In this document: one piece after another, positions 5,103-6,151 of the stretch
Layout: every line of letters begins with the position of its first letter
Position numbering within the stretch: the stretch's first letter is position 1
Source of the DNA: Saprospiraceae bacterium
GTDB taxonomy: Bacteria > Bacteroidota > Bacteroidia > Chitinophagales > Saprospiraceae
Direction of reading: 5' to 3'
DNA length: 6,151 nt
NCBI GenBank assembly: GCA_025455635.1
Contig: JALOMF010000267.1
Span: 1-6,151 of the forward strand
Notes under the pieces: generated by a model
Databases searched by the model: none
What the model was told of the DNA's origin: nothing
The model's input: only the letters and a program-made list of their open reading frames with translations
Program-made: the position numbers and the translations under genes

Positions 5103-5411
5103 ATGACAATCCTGTTCAGACCAAAATTTGTAAGGGATTTAACAACTATACTCGAATATATTGAAGGGCATTCTTCAATGGCTGCTGAAGATTTTTTGGA
5201 GGGGTTGGAAGCGATGGTTTATGAAAAAATTCCGAAACAGCCGTTTCTCTATCAAGAATTTTCAAAAATGCTATCGGTTGGTAAAATTTATAGAAGGGCT
5301 ACATAAAATAAAAATTGGTTTATAGTTTATAAAGTTGAACCAACTCAATTAACTTATATAACCATGTTTCACTCAAGCCGGGATACTTCCAACATGCTTT
5401 TTGAATATTAA
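5103..5411 (+). pseudogene. RelE/ParE-like toxin interrupted by an in-frame TAA at codon 68
   Basis: Reading starts at ATG 5103 with MTILFRPKFVRDLTTILEYI and an amphipathic two-helix N-terminus typical of RelE/ParE toxins, followed by KIYRRAT at 61-67. TAA at 5304-5306 then stops translation at 67 aa. The same frame continues without further stops as NKNWFIVYKVEPTQLTYITM and FHSSRDTSNMLFEY to TAA 5409-5411. FIVYKV and FHSSRD are the last strands of the same fold, so the unbroken gene would be 102 aa, the usual size. A one-base change to TAC or TAT would restore Tyr, which fits this position. Known toxins of this type either cut ribosome-bound mRNA or poison gyrase; which applies here is unknown. 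The 67-aa product lacks the C-terminal strands and is probably inactive. The frame ends two bases before the stop of the convergent kinase gene. A sequencing error cannot be excluded. Confidence 0.8.
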
Positions 5412-5413
5412 CT

Positions 5414-6100
5414 TTAACCCAACGCCGCCCGATAAACCCCCTTGGAATAAGACCTTTTCATCAATCCCACAATATTTTCATACGCCGTTTTATCGCTCCA
5501 AAAATCAACGCCAGTCACGTCAATGATGAGGATGGGTACTTCTGTTTCCGATTTGAAGTAGTTGAAATAGGCATCTTGCAGCGATTGGAGGTAGTCCAGC
5601 CGGATGTTCTGCTCAAACTCACGGCCCCGCTTCTGGATATTGGCGTTGAGGTCGGCCACCGAGCGGTGGAGGTAAACCAGCAAGTCGGGCTTGGAGAAAG
5701 TGGCGTTCAGGGTGTGAAAAAGCCGCTGGAAGAGGCGGTATTCCTCGTCGTTGAGGTTGTTTTTGGCAAACAGCAGCGTCTTGATGAAAAAATAGTCGGA
5801 GACGACCAATTGCGGGAAAAGCTCCCGTTGCGACAGCGACTCCTGCAACTGCTTATGCCGCTCCGTCATAAAGAACAGCTCGACCGGGAAAGCGTAGCGG
5901 TCGGGGTTTTTGTAAAACTCCGGCAAGAACGGATTGTCGGTGAACTGCTCCAAGATGAGGCGGCAGTCGAAGTCCTCCATCAGCATGTTGCAGAGGGTGG
6001 TCTTGCCCGCCCCGATATTGCCCTCGATGGCGATAAAGCCATGCGGGAACGGGTTCGTTTCGGAAGCCTGGCGGTAAAATGCGGATACCGATTCTTTCAT
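5414..6100 (-). CDS. Deoxynucleoside kinase (dNK family, deoxyadenosine/deoxyguanosine kinase-like)
   Basis: A 228-aa cytoplasmic enzyme expected to phosphorylate deoxynucleosides to their monophosphates for salvage. Visible motifs are FIAIEGNIGAGKTT (22-35, P-loop with K33 and T34), E51 after the second strand as candidate catalytic acid (LILEQFTDNPFLPEFY), E80-R81 in FFMTERHKQLQ, SDYFF at 101-105, PDLLVYL at 138-144, and the LID arginines KRGREFEQ at 157-164 followed by IRLDYLQSL. Substrate preference cannot be read with confidence. Two oddities: the family's D/E-R-S/T motif after strand 3 appears as S101-D102-Y103, and about 20 residues precede the first strand, longer than many bacterial members, with no internal ATG that would shorten it. 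The start overlaps the probable stop of an upstream minus-strand gene by an ATGA, suggesting an operon. Its 3' end meets the disrupted toxin head-on. Confidence 0.92.
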   Translation of the reverse strand: MKESVSAFYRQASETNPFPHGFIAIEGNIGAGKTTLCNMLMEDFDCRLILEQFTDNPFLPEFYKNPDRYAFPVELFFMTERHKQLQESLSQRELFPQLVVSDYFFIKTLLFAKNNLNDEEYRLFQRLFHTLNATFSKPDLLVYLHRSVADLNANIQKRGREFEQNIRLDYLQSLQDAYFNYFKSETEVPILIIDVTGVDFWSDKTAYENIVGLMKRSYSKGVYRAALG

Positions 6101-6151
6101 CGTGTCAGAGGTTTTTCAAGTTGAGCGGTTTCCGTTGCGTCGAGCATGACC
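6097..6151 (-). CDS. 3' end of an unrecognised minus-strand gene (partial)
   Basis: On the minus strand one frame reads VMLDATETAQLEKPLTR and stops at TGA (6099-6097), sharing ATGA with the start of the kinase gene. This four-base overlap is a common sign of translational coupling and is why this frame is preferred; the two other frames stop slightly earlier. The 17 residues are too few to name a product. Confidence 0.4.
   Translation of the reverse strand, partial: VMLDATETAQLEKPLTR

Noticed and set aside
5576..6124. 182-codon plus-strand frame antisense to the kinase
   Set aside because: Val/Glu/Leu-rich shadow of a gene with intact P-loop and LID motifs.

Overview
The window looks like a piece of a Bacteroidota chromosome, probably a moderately GC-rich, Saprospiria-like lineage. 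The support is indirect. There are two type IX secretion (T9SS) C-terminal sorting signals, one of them an orphan remnant. A promoter element matches the Bacteroidota -7 box TAnnTTTG. None of the starts has a convincing Shine-Dalgarno. Several intergenic spacers carry arrays with a 7-base period. No rRNA, tRNA, CRISPR array, transposase or integrase is visible.

Layout. Bases 1-146 hold the last codons of a small gene that may be a CopG/BrnA-type antitoxin, then the tail of a T9SS cargo protein with no body. Bases 211-1104 encode a single-domain six-helix voltage-gated cation channel of the NaChBac type. Its selectivity filter, TLEGWAD, resembles Ca2+ channels more than bacterial Na+ channels. 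Bases 1162-2481 encode a membrane cytochrome-b-like/ferredoxin fusion (NarI/HdrE-like plus HdrC-like). Bases 4002-4781 encode its likely partner, a cytoplasmic HdrB-like protein with two CCG domains. Together they have the domain set of membrane oxidoreductases that link a soluble electron carrier to the menaquinone pool. They are separated by a secreted T9SS cargo gene (2624-3877) made mostly of about 30-residue tandem repeats. That gene is preceded by a 115-bp inverted-repeat element whose transcript could form a fully paired 33-bp stem.

Bases 4782-5411 are visibly AT-richer than the rest. They hold a toxin-antitoxin-like module: a TAnnTTTG box, an 88-aa putative antitoxin, a perfect 6-bp inverted repeat, and a RelE/ParE-like toxin frame cut at codon 68 by one in-frame TAA. 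The remainder of the toxin is intact to 5411. This suggests a recently disarmed horizontally acquired module. Convergent to it on the minus strand is a deoxynucleoside kinase (5414-6100). Its start codon overlaps the probable stop of a further minus-strand gene that runs off the window.

The most notable points are the Ca2+-channel-like filter, the nonsense-interrupted toxin, the 33-bp RNA-foldable inverted repeat, and the 7-base-period arrays abutting the start codons of both Fe-S genes. None of these adds up to a clearly new multi-gene system on the sequence alone.
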